From assembly GCF_003339865.1 (NCBI RefSeq), contig NZ_QPKV01000012.1:1-64000 (forward strand): a stretch of DNA of 64,000 nt, given 5' to 3'. Source of the stretch: Pedobacter chinensis. Its GTDB lineage: Bacteria; Bacteroidota; Bacteroidia; Sphingobacteriales; Sphingobacteriaceae. Positions within the stretch are counted from its first letter, which is position 1. Every line of letters starts with the position of its first letter. The notes under the pieces were generated by a model. It did not search any database, was not told the origin of the DNA, and saw only the letters and a list, made by a program, of their open reading frames with translations. Position numbers and translations under genes: made by a program. Shown piece by piece: positions 1 through 8,689 of this stretch.

Positions 1-95
1 GGTATAACAGAAAGAGAAGGCATTCAGCATTGGACTATAACACTCCCGAACAAGCCGGGCAGACCATCGCTGGGGAAAAAACAGAAGCTGCATAA
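1..95 (+). CDS. IS3-family transposase OrfB, C-terminal fragment
   Basis: Reading from base 3, the last 30 residues contain YNRKRRHSALDYNTPEQ and end in a stop codon at 93-95. This matches the conserved C-terminal end of IS3-family DDE transposases, where a tyrosine-asparagine start, an arginine-histidine-serine and a Y-x-TP-x-Q/E block close the rve domain. The rest of the protein is off the left edge. The assignment to family is strong for so short a piece. Which IS3 subgroup it belongs to cannot be told. Confidence 0.65.
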   Translation, partial: YNRKRRHSALDYNTPEQAGQTIAGEKTEAA

Positions 96-125
96 AAAGG
101 TCTCTACTTTTCTATTGCAATTCCA
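1..125 (+). mobile_element. Right end of an IS3-family insertion sequence (partial)
   Basis: The window opens inside an insertion sequence. The transposase reading frame ends at 95, and the element probably ends at a terminal CA at 124-125 (TG when read on the other strand), as IS3-family ends do. Immediately to its right the minus-strand ArdC reading frame begins to look normal, so the element inserted into that gene. The left end, the left inverted repeat and any target duplication lie outside the window, so the exact boundary is inferred from the point where ArdC similarity stops. Confidence 0.6.
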
Positions 126-581
126 TGGCTTTTCTCTTTCCAGTTTGGGCATGCCCTCGATCTGCGCGGCATTAAACACGTAAGCATTGCGAACAATGGC
201 ATGGGGAAGTTCCCTTGTTTCCTTTATGGGCTTTCCGAGCTCATCATGCATAACCTTTCCTGAAGCGTCGCGCCTGGTTCGCTCATCACTTGTTTTAACG
301 AACTGGATGAGCATGGATTTCTCTCCCTTTCTCACCTGCATTCCGCTTTCCTCTGCCTGCCTGTAGGTCATCCATCTTGGATCTTCCCTACCTGCCATCA
401 AAAGTGATAGGGCATTGATTCCCTTATATCTATTGCCGCTCTGAAAATTGTAAGGCATTAGAAGAGGCATGCCCGCTGAATCCCATGGAATCTGCCAGGG
501 TGCGGTTCCGGCGCGGAGTGCCTCAATTACTTTCTCGGCAACCTGAACGTGCAGGGGTTTATGAACATCTTTTTTATCCAT
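24..581 (-). pseudogene. ArdC-like antirestriction protein, truncated by the IS
   Basis: This frame encodes the N-terminal ArdC/DUF1738 domain: an opening helix (VAEKVIEALRAGTAPWQIPW), the P-x-N-x-x-S-G-x-x-Y-x-G-I-N-A block around residues 55-70, and a KGEKS turn. ArdC proteins normally continue into a zincin-like metallopeptidase domain. Here similarity stops after EREKPW near base 126, and the remaining residues are read from insertion-sequence DNA until a stop at 24. The start at 581 is preferred over an upstream start at 611 because a GGAGG ribosome site lies just before it. It overlaps the end of the M23 gene by 8 bases. ArdC proteins protect incoming conjugative DNA from restriction; this copy has probably lost that function. 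Confidence 0.75.
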
Positions 582-1212
582 CTTGCTCTTCCTCCGTATC
601 CGCAAAACCAATTCCGTAAACCCAGGCCTCGTCCTGATTCAGTTCCACTTCCTCTTCCATGGCGAGTAGTTCCAGTTTTTGCCTTAGGGTCAAATAGGCT
701 GAATTTTCCATAAAATTTATTTGATTAATTTTGGCTACTTTATAGTAGCGAAGAATAAAGTTTACAGGATCGATGTAGACTCCCCCGATGCGCAAACTAA
801 AGTGCAGGTGTTCGCCAGTCACCCTACCGGTAGATCCCGTAACCGCTATAACTTCCCCAGAACGGACTTCCTCGCCCTTTCGAACCAGAATAATGGAGAG
901 GTGGCCATATATGCTTTCAAGGCCTGAATGATCAATCCTTATAAATTTTCCCAGAATTGGATTAAAGCCTACGCCGGATACCTTTCCGGTAAGAAAAGAA
1001 AATACAGGCTCATTTCTTGCGTGAAGATCAATGCCACGATGGAAATCCGCAAAATGGGTAATAGGATGTATCCTTTTACCAAAAGCGCTATTTACCTTTA
1101 TTGAATTCAAAGGCAAGGAGATTTGGGAGTAGCAGGATAGAGAAGAGCAAACAAAAATGAGAAGTACGCCTGCCAAAAGCCTAACGCTCAAAAGAAACCG
1201 CTTCGCTGACAT
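574..1212 (-). CDS. M23 (LytM) family metallopeptidase of the transfer region
   Basis: The 212-residue product has an N-terminal hydrophobic signal segment (residues 5-29) and an M23 peptidase domain from about residue 36 to 155. The zinc ligands are visible as H-x-x-x-D in FHRGIDLH and H-x-H in GEHLHFSLR, with a GRVTG glycine turn between. The tail after residue 160 is charged and of unknown role. Peptidases of this family cut peptidoglycan cross-links, and at the end of a transfer operon the likely task is local opening of the wall for the conjugation channel. The gene overlaps its upstream neighbour by 32 bases and the broken ardC by 8, so it belongs to the operon. Confidence 0.8.
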   Translation of the reverse strand: MSAKRFLLSVRLLAGVLLIFVCSSLSCYSQISLPLNSIKVNSAFGKRIHPITHFADFHRGIDLHARNEPVFSFLTGKVSGVGFNPILGKFIRIDHSGLESIYGHLSIILVRKGEEVRSGEVIAVTGSTGRVTGEHLHFSLRIGGVYIDPVNFILRYYKVAKINQINFMENSAYLTLRQKLELLAMEEEVELNQDEAWVYGIGFADTEEEQDG

Positions 1213-1603
1213 TTATATTGTGATTTCGTGAAATATAGTCCTCCAGGGAAATCATGCTCCTTTTCATCACCTCTGGATTTTCGACAGCAATCTTCATCGC
1301 AGCAGAGATGTGACCATAATCTGAATACTCCTGTTTCATATTAATATCGAGCAAGTCTTTAAAAGTACCGGCATCCATATCCTTTACCCCAGTCATAATA
1401 TCCTGATAAAGCTCCCTTTTATCCTTTAGCACAAGGAGGGCATCTGAGGAATACCTGCCAAGTGGGCCACCACCAAAGCCGACGCTAATGTTATCTTTTT
1501 GAAGATCCGCTATTGCAATTACACCTATCTGACCCTGTCTGGAAACAGGATCTGTTGTCAGCTGGGGATGTACCACCACAAGCCGGCCGGTTAATTCTTC
1601 CAT
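1181..1603 (-). CDS. Conserved-looking protein of the transfer region, unknown function
   Basis: The 140-residue product has no signal peptide or membrane segment. It opens with a strand-rich part (residues 5-60, including GRLVVVHPQL and a GFGGGPLGRYSSDALLVL stretch) and ends with a helical, acidic part. I do not recognise the family. Its overlap with the M23 peptidase gene and its position 36 bases after the coupling protein gene put it in the transfer operon, and its size and charge suit a small cytoplasmic accessory. No function is claimed. Confidence 0.6.
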   Translation of the reverse strand: MEELTGRLVVVHPQLTTDPVSRQGQIGVIAIADLQKDNISVGFGGGPLGRYSSDALLVLKDKRELYQDIMTGVKDMDAGTFKDLLDINMKQEYSDYGHISAAMKIAVENPEVMKRSMISLEDYISRNHNINVSEAVSFER

Positions 1604-1639
1604 AAAAATTGATTTTAAGATTGAAAAAAAATAGTTTGT

Positions 1640-3682
1640 TTATCTCTTCATTCCGCCTGCCATGGAGGCTTTGGGACTTTCCCCATTTTTTGGGACGGCA
1701 GCCTCGGTTCTGAATTTTTTAACCAATACCTGTATTTCATCATTTATGCGCATGAAGTTTTTACGGAGAATCTCATCCTTTTTTCCTGCGAAATCATAAT
1801 ACAACGGCATATCAGGGTAAGCTTTTTCCTCTGTAGCTAATGCCTCCATATCAAGATTCACCCTGCAGTTGATCGCCGAGGTATCAAATTTTCCGGTATA
1901 TTCTTCTACCGCATCCGCTGCAAGCATACCAACGAGCTCTCCGGCCTTCAATGATGCGATCTTACCTGCAGGAATCAGCGATTCTAGTTTTTCCGAGAGC
2001 GACACCGATGTCTTGGTTCTATCAATGGACAAGCTCTCTGACTGTTGCTTAACTTTCCCAAAAAGCCGCTCCAGCCATTCGAGCGTTTCCTTGTTCCTTA
2101 CCGAGCCAGAAAGTACATTCCCTACTACCGAGGTAATGGTGGTTGCGGTATCCTTTCCATATTGCTGCTGAAACTGTGGAAGCTCCTGGAGTCCCATGAG
2201 AACCGCTACCTTATTTGATCTGGCAGTGGCAATTAGATTTTCAATGCGGTGCACAAATAAGGTTGGCAGCTCATCGATAATCAAGGCCGAGGGCCGGTTT
2301 CCTTTAGAGTTGATAAGCCTGGTCAGCCTGTTGAGCACCACAGAATAGCAGGCGGAATTGATATTCTGTGTATTGGGGTCATTGGCAAGGACTAATATAG
2401 AGGGCTCCGCCCGGGATGAAATCTTTAAGTTGAAATCATCCGCGGAAAAAACCCAGAACGTCTCTTTAGTAGCTAAGCGGGAGATGAATACCTTTAGCGT
2501 TCCTATCTGCCCCTCTAGCTGGTTGAAAGCTTTAGCCTGCCATGCAGTGGCAAATGGAGAAAGTAAGCTCCCAAGCTCAGGATTGGAAAATAGCACCGAA
2601 AAAATCTGCTCATAACTGCAGTTCAAAAATGAAAGTACGTGCGGAAAAGTAGAATACTTCCCTCCCTGGTACTGAGAAAAGAAATAAATGCAGGAAGAAA
2701 GAAAATTTACCGCACTCTGGGTAAAGAACTGATCGCTACCACCGGATTTATCCCCTTTTTTCAAGGCTTCAACCAGGGCTTCCGCTGTTTCGCCAGCATC
2801 GGCGAGCGTTACTATGTAATCTGGTCTTAATACATTTATCCTCCTGCTTCGCTCTACCTGGGTTAAGTTGATGACATGAAAATCAAAGCCTGAGAGCCTG
2901 CCCTGCTTTTTACCCAGCAGATAATGGTAATAGGCGATCTGACCCAGGTCGGGAAACTTAAAGTCATAACAGCAGATACAGAATTCCTTAAAGATAAGCT
3001 GCCGGATAAAGGGCATAACAATGCCAAAACTCTTGCCCGAGCCCGGGGTCCCGATCAAAAGCGTTCCGCGAAAGATGTTCTCTATGTTAATGAAGCCCGA
3101 ATGTACTTTCTTGCGGTAATAAAAAAGTGAGGGGATGGTAACTGCAAATGGTCCGTTTACAGGCTTTCTTGCCTGCATAAAGGATTCTTCTTCGGTATTC
3201 CACTTATCCTTACCTAAAGAAGAGCTGATAATCTTGGAAACATTATCCATCGCTAGGTGCACCAGGATCGTACCTATCAACAATAAAAAGATATACCCGA
3301 TATCCTGCCAGCTGGTCAGATAAAAAACCGCAGTCCCCTTTTCACCAAAAAAAAAGATACTGGCCGCCATTAAGACTAATCCCAACACGAGCGGATAAAT
3401 GATCGCTGTTTTAGCATCAAGATCTTTTTCTTTTTTGCTCAGTGTCCCGATTGAAACCAGCGAGATAAGCAACAACGAGAAAAACCGGCTATAGAGAGGG
3501 TGCTGGTAAATAATAATCCGTGACATGCGCACTAGAAACCTGGCGAGCCCGATTTTCTCTGCACCTAAATCAGTTAACAGCTTAGTTGCATAGACAAACA
3601 TGAGCACATCTAGCAAAAGGGCTAGATAAATGGCAAACTGAAGGAAGCGGTGCAGGCTCTGTTGTTCCTTGCTTTCTTCCAT
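1640..3682 (-). CDS. Type IV coupling protein (VirD4/TraG-type, Bacteroidetes MobC-like)
   Basis: The 680-residue protein has three or four hydrophobic segments in the first 150 residues, then a RecA-like ATPase. Walker A is GTPGSGKS near residue 212 and Walker B is ALIIDELPTLF near residue 467. The region between, with FPDLGQIAYY-type motifs, is typical of conjugative coupling proteins. These hexameric inner-membrane ATPases recruit the relaxase-DNA complex to the type IV secretion channel and pump the strand. It follows traN by 9 bases. In Bacteroidetes elements the coupling protein often sits beside the mob genes; here it lies at the far end of the tra operon. Confidence 0.88.
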   Translation of the reverse strand: MEESKEQQSLHRFLQFAIYLALLLDVLMFVYATKLLTDLGAEKIGLARFLVRMSRIIIYQHPLYSRFFSLLLISLVSIGTLSKKEKDLDAKTAIIYPLVLGLVLMAASIFFFGEKGTAVFYLTSWQDIGYIFLLLIGTILVHLAMDNVSKIISSSLGKDKWNTEEESFMQARKPVNGPFAVTIPSLFYYRKKVHSGFINIENIFRGTLLIGTPGSGKSFGIVMPFIRQLIFKEFCICCYDFKFPDLGQIAYYHYLLGKKQGRLSGFDFHVINLTQVERSRRINVLRPDYIVTLADAGETAEALVEALKKGDKSGGSDQFFTQSAVNFLSSCIYFFSQYQGGKYSTFPHVLSFLNCSYEQIFSVLFSNPELGSLLSPFATAWQAKAFNQLEGQIGTLKVFISRLATKETFWVFSADDFNLKISSRAEPSILVLANDPNTQNINSACYSVVLNRLTRLINSKGNRPSALIIDELPTLFVHRIENLIATARSNKVAVLMGLQELPQFQQQYGKDTATTITSVVGNVLSGSVRNKETLEWLERLFGKVKQQSESLSIDRTKTSVSLSEKLESLIPAGKIASLKAGELVGMLAADAVEEYTGKFDTSAINCRVNLDMEALATEEKAYPDMPLYYDFAGKKDEILRKNFMRINDEIQVLVKKFRTEAAVPKNGESPKASMAGGMKR

Positions 3683-3691
3683 AATGAAACA

Positions 3692-4531
3692 TTAAAAGGT
3701 GTCGGCGTTTAGGATATCGGAGTAACTTAATGAAGCGCGAAGATTTCTTCCGGAAATCTGCTTTTCCGATAATTCAATACTGAATTCCTTGTCACCGGGA
3801 AAGGTGGTTTTTTTAATGAAATAAATATTACGATAGGATTTCGAAAATCTTTCAAAGGGATAAAGCTGAAAAACCGGCTTTAATTCTATGGACTGGACAT
3901 TGGTAGATTTATTGATCTTTCTGTCCGCTATCTTAAACCTGAGCTCGTCGACATCAAAGGTGAGATTTGTCGAGTTATGGAAGCTCAGGTCAAGAAGGAT
4001 GCAATCGCCAAGGGTATAAACCCGGTTTACCACCAGTGATATCCCGAAAGCTGATTCTTTTTTAATTCGGGAATCCCCTCTGCGCTTTAGCAGGGAAAGC
4101 GCATTGCTCTTCATTTCGTTCTGTGATAATCCTATCCCCGAAATATCAATGGATCTCATATAGGTTGGCAGGATATCGATTTGTGTGGAAACCAGCTCGG
4201 GACTAGCAGGCGATAAAAAGGAGAGTCTGTATTGTGCAATAAAGGTTTCTCCGACAATGGTAACCAGGCCAGCATCGCCGCTGGAGAAAAGAGCGGCAAC
4301 AGAGTCTGGAATCGCCTTGATCCTGAGAATGTTCTTTTCCGGAAGGTCACCAATCAGCGAACTGCTGGATAGGTCTACATAGGAAATTTTCTCTGGCGAG
4401 ATGAAGTGGATAGAAACTGAACCCGATATTCCGATTACCGGAATATCGGCAACGGTAACTGAGTGTGGCACTTGCGCATAAAGGGCCAGTGAGCTCAGGA
4501 AAATTTGAGCTAGGAACAATATTTTTTTCAT
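3692..4531 (-). CDS. traN: Conjugative transposon protein TraN (VirB9-like)
   Basis: The 279-residue product has a signal peptide (residues 1-19, ending LYAQ) and a beta-rich body. Its order directly after traM, its size and its HFISPEKISYVDLSS opening suit the DUF4138/TraN family of Bacteroidetes conjugative elements. TraN is thought to be the outer-membrane-side partner of TraM in the core channel, as VirB9 is for VirB10. The two genes are 6 bases apart. Similarity was judged from recalled family features and gene order. Confidence 0.8.
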   Translation of the reverse strand: MKKILFLAQIFLSSLALYAQVPHSVTVADIPVIGISGSVSIHFISPEKISYVDLSSSSLIGDLPEKNILRIKAIPDSVAALFSSGDAGLVTIVGETFIAQYRLSFLSPASPELVSTQIDILPTYMRSIDISGIGLSQNEMKSNALSLLKRRGDSRIKKESAFGISLVVNRVYTLGDCILLDLSFHNSTNLTFDVDELRFKIADRKINKSTNVQSIELKPVFQLYPFERFSKSYRNIYFIKKTTFPGDKEFSIELSEKQISGRNLRASLSYSDILNADTF

Positions 4532-4537
4532 GAAATT

Positions 4538-5764
4538 CTAATAAGATTGTTGTTTTCTTTTAAGCTCATTGGGATCAATGAGATAAACCTGGGTATTGTA
4601 TCTGACCTTGACCTTATTGGACCGGATCAACTTGTTTACCGCTGTTGTTGTAGACTGGAACATCTTGGAAAGCACCCCCATAACGAGTTGATTGTTGTTT
4701 TCTGCCATCTGCTGTATGGTAATCCCTTGCGTGCTTGAACTGCTCATGTCCCTGGTAAATTCGCGAAAGGCGGAAGATGGAACATAAATACCGGCCATTC
4801 CGTCGTTGTCATAAACCTGAAGATTTACCGGCAGAATTTCCCCGCCATGGAATACCGATGAGATCACCAAGGAAACCCTTTGGGCAGAGAAGCCTGAAAT
4901 AGTTGCATAGAGGTAGGTGCCTTTAGGGATCATAAACTTGCCGGCCATGATATCATCAGTCAGCCTTATACGCAGGCGCGATCCGGAAAAGCCTGTAACA
5001 TCCTGATCAATGATCGCAGAAATAGGGCGTTCGACATCTCCGGAAAGTATGGTATTGAAGCCAGCCGAAAATCCATGCGATCTTTTGACCGGAATGATCT
5101 TCTTGCTTTTGGCTTCTGCTTCGGCCAGTTTCAGAGCCCGTTCTTTTTCAATATTCTCCTTTACAGCGGGATCATTAGCTTTCCCCATACTGTCGACAAG
5201 AGCCATCTGTGCCCGAAAAAGCTGCATGGGATCGGATGGGTTTTTAGAGTTATCAACCTCCTTAGTTACCCTGTTCTCCTGCATTTTTATCTTCGACAGT
5301 GCCGAGGCGAGTGCGATGTCCTGCTCAGTTCTGGAAGGGTTCCGCGACTTTACAAAGCTCTGTCCTGCCGCAGAATATCCATGGTTTACATTTTCCGGTC
5401 TGCCTGGCAGACCATATTTTGCCTTCATTACCTGGTCAATGGAATCTAGCATATGCTTTTCCCTCAAATTGTAGGATGAGCTTATCTCTGCCAGCTGTTG
5501 GTTTTCTTCACCAATACTACCAACAGCAGTGTATCCATCGGCCTGCTTGAATTTATTTCTAAAGGCATCCAGCTTTCCCGAAAGCTCCTGGTTCCTCACC
5601 TGCTCGGAAACATTTGCCACGTTGGTCTGTAGCGAATCTCTTCCCAGGACTATTTTACCTTCTTTTCCAAAACTGCTTTTATAGACATAAAAGAAGAGAA
5701 AAAGAAAAGGCAGACAGATTATGGGAAGAGCGTACCTGGGCTTTTTTAAATCTATTTTTTTCAT
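4538..5764 (-). CDS. traM: Conjugative transposon protein TraM (VirB10-like)
   Basis: The 408-residue protein has one transmembrane helix near the N-terminus (residues 12-27), a long polar and partly coiled periplasmic linker (residues 40-220), and a C-terminal beta-rich domain from about residue 250. That domain contains GSRLRIRLTDDIMAGKFMIP followed by a KGTYLYATISGF-type stretch and a second GGEILPVNLQVYDNDG stretch. This matches TraM of Bacteroidetes elements, which spans the envelope like VirB10. It lies between the TraL-position gene (9 bases upstream) and traN. Confidence 0.85.
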   Translation of the reverse strand: MKKIDLKKPRYALPIICLPFLFLFFYVYKSSFGKEGKIVLGRDSLQTNVANVSEQVRNQELSGKLDAFRNKFKQADGYTAVGSIGEENQQLAEISSSYNLREKHMLDSIDQVMKAKYGLPGRPENVNHGYSAAGQSFVKSRNPSRTEQDIALASALSKIKMQENRVTKEVDNSKNPSDPMQLFRAQMALVDSMGKANDPAVKENIEKERALKLAEAEAKSKKIIPVKRSHGFSAGFNTILSGDVERPISAIIDQDVTGFSGSRLRIRLTDDIMAGKFMIPKGTYLYATISGFSAQRVSLVISSVFHGGEILPVNLQVYDNDGMAGIYVPSSAFREFTRDMSSSSTQGITIQQMAENNNQLVMGVLSKMFQSTTTAVNKLIRSNKVKVRYNTQVYLIDPNELKRKQQSY

Positions 5765-5773
5765 ATAATTTAA

Positions 5774-6160
5774 TTAATTCTTCGTGTGGCCGGCACGCTC
5801 AAGCTCGGCTACCATACTGACCATGAGCAGGCTGTCCTGGCTATTTAGCGTTTCCTTGGCCAATAAAACTTTCAGCGCTTCCCTAATTTCCAGAGTTCTT
5901 TTAAGCTTACTTACAGTTGTTCCTATTTCGCTAAGCCCACTCTCAACTTTTAGCAGTGCTTTTTTTTCTAAAGGGGCTTTTTTTGAATCCATTCTCAGCA
6001 GCGTAAAGCACAAGAGAAAGGAACTGCCTAGTAGCAGCACCATAGATGAGAAGATAACCTTCGGATATTTTTTGAAAAAACCTGATATGGAGGCCAGGAG
6101 GCGTTCGATCAGATCAGAGAACTCATTTCTGAGTTCTGAAAACACAGTTGTCTTTTTCAT
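5774..6160 (-). CDS. Small membrane protein in the TraL position
   Basis: The 128-residue product has a cytoplasmic N-terminal helix, one hydrophobic segment (about residues 36-55, VIFSSMVLLLGSSFLLCFTL) and a charged C-terminal helix that probably faces the periplasm. It sits between traK, which it overlaps by 4 bases, and traM. This is the place where TraL is found in CTnDOT-type operons. I assign it by position and topology only, because the sequence shows no motif I can name. Confidence 0.55.
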   Translation of the reverse strand: MKKTTVFSELRNEFSDLIERLLASISGFFKKYPKVIFSSMVLLLGSSFLLCFTLLRMDSKKAPLEKKALLKVESGLSEIGTTVSKLKRTLEIREALKVLLAKETLNSQDSLLMVSMVAELERAGHTKN

Positions 6161-6780
6161 TGGAATGCATTTTTATCTATAGTTGAAATATCCCTGTTCT
6201 CTAATGTCTTCCATCTGGTAATTAACACCGCGTGGGGATTATTATCAGATCTTGTTTCAAGATCGACCAGGCTTCCCTCCGTGATAAGCGAGCGGGTGAC
6301 GCTTGAACTTCTCCTGTCTATTTTCTGTGTACCATAATACCGGAAATACATTCTTTTTTCATCTAAAAAAATAGAATCGGTTCGGAGCGTGAGTACAGCA
6401 GAGGAGGAGAGAATAGAGGTGAAAAAACCTTTTTCCTTCAGATTATTATACTGAAGGGCACCACTTTCATCAATAAGGTACATGGCCTGTTTCATCTGAT
6501 ATTCTATGAACTTATCATCTGGTACCAGCGAAAAGAAAAGAGAATGGAATTTTGCAATATGTGCGCGATATTCTGCTGCTCTGTTTAGCTGCACATCGGT
6601 CTGTTTTGCCAGGATTGGTGTTCCCGAGGGGTCAAGAATATAAATACTTTTACGAGAATCCCTAACATATCCATAGGCAAAAAAAGAAACAACAGCGACT
6701 ACCGATAGACAGAGCAAAAAACTTCCCAGCGAAAGGAATGTGGCTAGACGGATTTTGGATTCGATACTTTTTATCATCAT
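6157..6780 (-). CDS. traK: Conjugative transposon protein TraK (VirB8-like)
   Basis: The 207-residue protein has a short cytoplasmic N-terminus, a transmembrane helix at residues 13-37 and a periplasmic domain beginning near RDSRKSIYILDPSG. Size, topology and the place just after traJ fit the TraK family, the VirB8 analogue that nucleates the channel. An RWKTLENRDIS motif closes the domain. It starts 4 bases after traJ ends and overlaps the next gene by 4 bases, which points to translational coupling. Confidence 0.82.
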   Translation of the reverse strand: MMIKSIESKIRLATFLSLGSFLLCLSVVAVVSFFAYGYVRDSRKSIYILDPSGTPILAKQTDVQLNRAAEYRAHIAKFHSLFFSLVPDDKFIEYQMKQAMYLIDESGALQYNNLKEKGFFTSILSSSAVLTLRTDSIFLDEKRMYFRYYGTQKIDRRSSSVTRSLITEGSLVDLETRSDNNPHAVLITRWKTLENRDISTIDKNAFQ

Positions 6781-6784
6781 CTCT

Positions 6785-7912
6785 CTATCCTCCCATTATC
6801 TGTCCAGCAACCCTGGTCATGCTTGATGCACCTCTTCCCATAGAACTTGCGGCAGAAGATACACCCGATGTGGATACTATCCATGTTGAAATGCTCGGCA
6901 CGGTAAGCATGGTTAGTGCACCGATGATAAAGGTTACGATTACCATTCCAAAGGAGAGAACTCCATTGCTGGCAAACCAGCCGAGCTTTTCAAGGCTTGC
7001 CCCGCCAGTCCCAACAAGCTCCTGATAACGGGTAATTTCCGCCTCAAGTGCATAATGCTGGAAAAGGGACGCTACATACATCACCAGATATGCAATCCCT
7101 GAATAAAGGTTTACCGAGATGAACCTGGCGACCCATGTCGAAAAGGAATCCCTGAAAGCTGGCAGAATAGAGACGGCTACTGAAAAGGGGCCTAAAATAA
7201 TCAGTATCGTGGAAAAGATGATCTGAATGATAAAAATAATGTAGGTGCAGACCCTGAGTATCCATATAGCGAGTGTTTCCAAAAGAGAGGTAGCCAAAAG
7301 TTGCAGACCAACCTCCAGCCGGTTTCTCATTTCCACTATCGGGTTCCAGACTTCGGAAAACCCTTCCTTTACCGAAGACTTAACAGATTCCCATGCATTT
7401 TCATACCAGGTATCCGCTTCTGTTTTTGCTGTCTGCGTCTCGGCCTGAATTTTATAGAGCTGATCAGAAACCTCTACCATGAGCTTCGCCCGCTGTAGCC
7501 TGAGATCATTGATCTCTGCCTGGCTGCCATCGAACATTGCTGAGGTCTTCTGTTCTACAACATCGGTTGGATACGCAAGGACCCGGGTAAAGATGCTCCA
7601 CCATAGAATCACCATGGTCAGACCGAAAGGACGGAGCAGCGGCATAATTTCAAGCTGTTTATCCCCGGAGATCATTTCATAGCTTTTGATAGCAAAAAAG
7701 ATGAGCATAAAAATTGCCGCCAGTGCCTGCGCATCTGCAATAAAGGCATCATAATGAGTCCAGATCGTACTTTTCATCTCATGCAGAAAATGCATCATCC
7801 CCTCTTCATACACGCCGTTGCCCTGAAGAAAATTAAAAGTGTCCTTGAACGAATCGGGCACTGCCTGCACAAAAAAACCGGCTGTGCCGGTTATAACATT
7901 TAAAATATCCAT
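6785..7912 (-). CDS. traJ: Conjugative transposon protein TraJ (VirB6-like)
   Basis: The 375-residue product is a polytopic inner-membrane protein. Hydrophobic segments lie near residues 62-75, 92-110, 215-255, 270-290 and 310-340, with a polar, helical loop at 120-210. It ends in a small-residue tail (GVSSAASSMGRGASSMTRV). This pattern and its place between the 257-residue secreted protein and traK identify TraJ, the VirB6 analogue that forms the inner-membrane part of the conjugation channel. It is separated from its upstream neighbour by 3 bases. Confidence 0.82.
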   Translation of the reverse strand: MDILNVITGTAGFFVQAVPDSFKDTFNFLQGNGVYEEGMMHFLHEMKSTIWTHYDAFIADAQALAAIFMLIFFAIKSYEMISGDKQLEIMPLLRPFGLTMVILWWSIFTRVLAYPTDVVEQKTSAMFDGSQAEINDLRLQRAKLMVEVSDQLYKIQAETQTAKTEADTWYENAWESVKSSVKEGFSEVWNPIVEMRNRLEVGLQLLATSLLETLAIWILRVCTYIIFIIQIIFSTILIILGPFSVAVSILPAFRDSFSTWVARFISVNLYSGIAYLVMYVASLFQHYALEAEITRYQELVGTGGASLEKLGWFASNGVLSFGMVIVTFIIGALTMLTVPSISTWIVSTSGVSSAASSMGRGASSMTRVAGQIMGG

Positions 7913-7915
7913 TGC

Positions 7916-8689
7916 TTATAGTTTTGATTTTTTAAGAATATCATTGGCAATCTGGATATCGCTCTTTGGGGATGCTGGTCTTTGAACTTCACCGGCCCGT
8001 AACTTCTGGACAGACGAGCGGATAGAGAGATAGGTTTTTGCCCTGGATTTCTTGGTTTCCCAGCTTGCCGAGAGTTTTCTGAATTCAGATAGCATCCTGT
8101 GGTAGGCCATTATCCTTGATCCCCGGTCTAAGGTAGTCGACCTCGCGATTTCCAGCCTTTCAAGAAGTGCACTGCTTTCCTCCCTGTACCAGTCAAACAG
8201 ACCCACAGATATTATGTATTTCTGTTCTGCAAGCGAAAGGCCTGCAAGCATATCGGCATCTGCCTGATTTAATAATCCTTCAAACTCGTTGCGATAGTAC
8301 ATTAGCCAAAGGGGATCGGCAAAAGAAAGTGCCGAAGAATAATTGGAGGCCTCGCTCAGCGCAGTATTGCGAAGGGTATCCGCATGCAGTTTGTAGAGAT
8401 TATCTGTGTTCTGCATGGCTGCTGCCAACATCAGCCGTTGCGTTTGTGGACCGAGCGGGCCAAGGGGTCTTAGATCCGTTTTGGGATAATTGGGGTGAAG
8501 CGCCCAAGTAATCCAGTAATCAGGGTTGAGCCCTAAAAATCCTGGTTTGGGCGTAAACTTATCCGCATCCCATTGCTTGAAGACCATTCGTTCCTGCTGG
8601 TAGGTAATGTGTTTGTCGGTAATTTTCTTCTGTGACCAGAGGAGCGTTGAGAGCAAACAGAGGAAAAGAAGCAAAAAAGGTTTTTTCAT
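7916..8689 (-). CDS. Secreted transfer-region protein ending in the DILKKSKL tail
   Basis: The 257-residue protein starts with a clear signal peptide (MKKPFLLLFLCLLSTLLWSQ) and is largely helical afterwards, with a tryptophan-rich region at residues 38-60 (GLNPDYWITWALHPNYP). I cannot name the family. It ends in ANDILKKSKL, which resembles the ends of the three paralogous proteins encoded just upstream. It overlaps the last of them by 4 bases and lies 3 bases before traJ, so it is part of the channel operon and probably periplasmic. Confidence 0.65.
   Translation of the reverse strand: MKKPFLLLFLCLLSTLLWSQKKITDKHITYQQERMVFKQWDADKFTPKPGFLGLNPDYWITWALHPNYPKTDLRPLGPLGPQTQRLMLAAAMQNTDNLYKLHADTLRNTALSEASNYSSALSFADPLWLMYYRNEFEGLLNQADADMLAGLSLAEQKYIISVGLFDWYREESSALLERLEIARSTTLDRGSRIMAYHRMLSEFRKLSASWETKKSRAKTYLSIRSSVQKLRAGEVQRPASPKSDIQIANDILKKSKL

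Noticed and set aside
5010..5474. A 154-residue plus-strand frame inside traM
   Set aside because: It lies antisense to the well-supported TraM gene and its residues are typical of a reversed coding strand (cysteine- and serine-rich, no domain).
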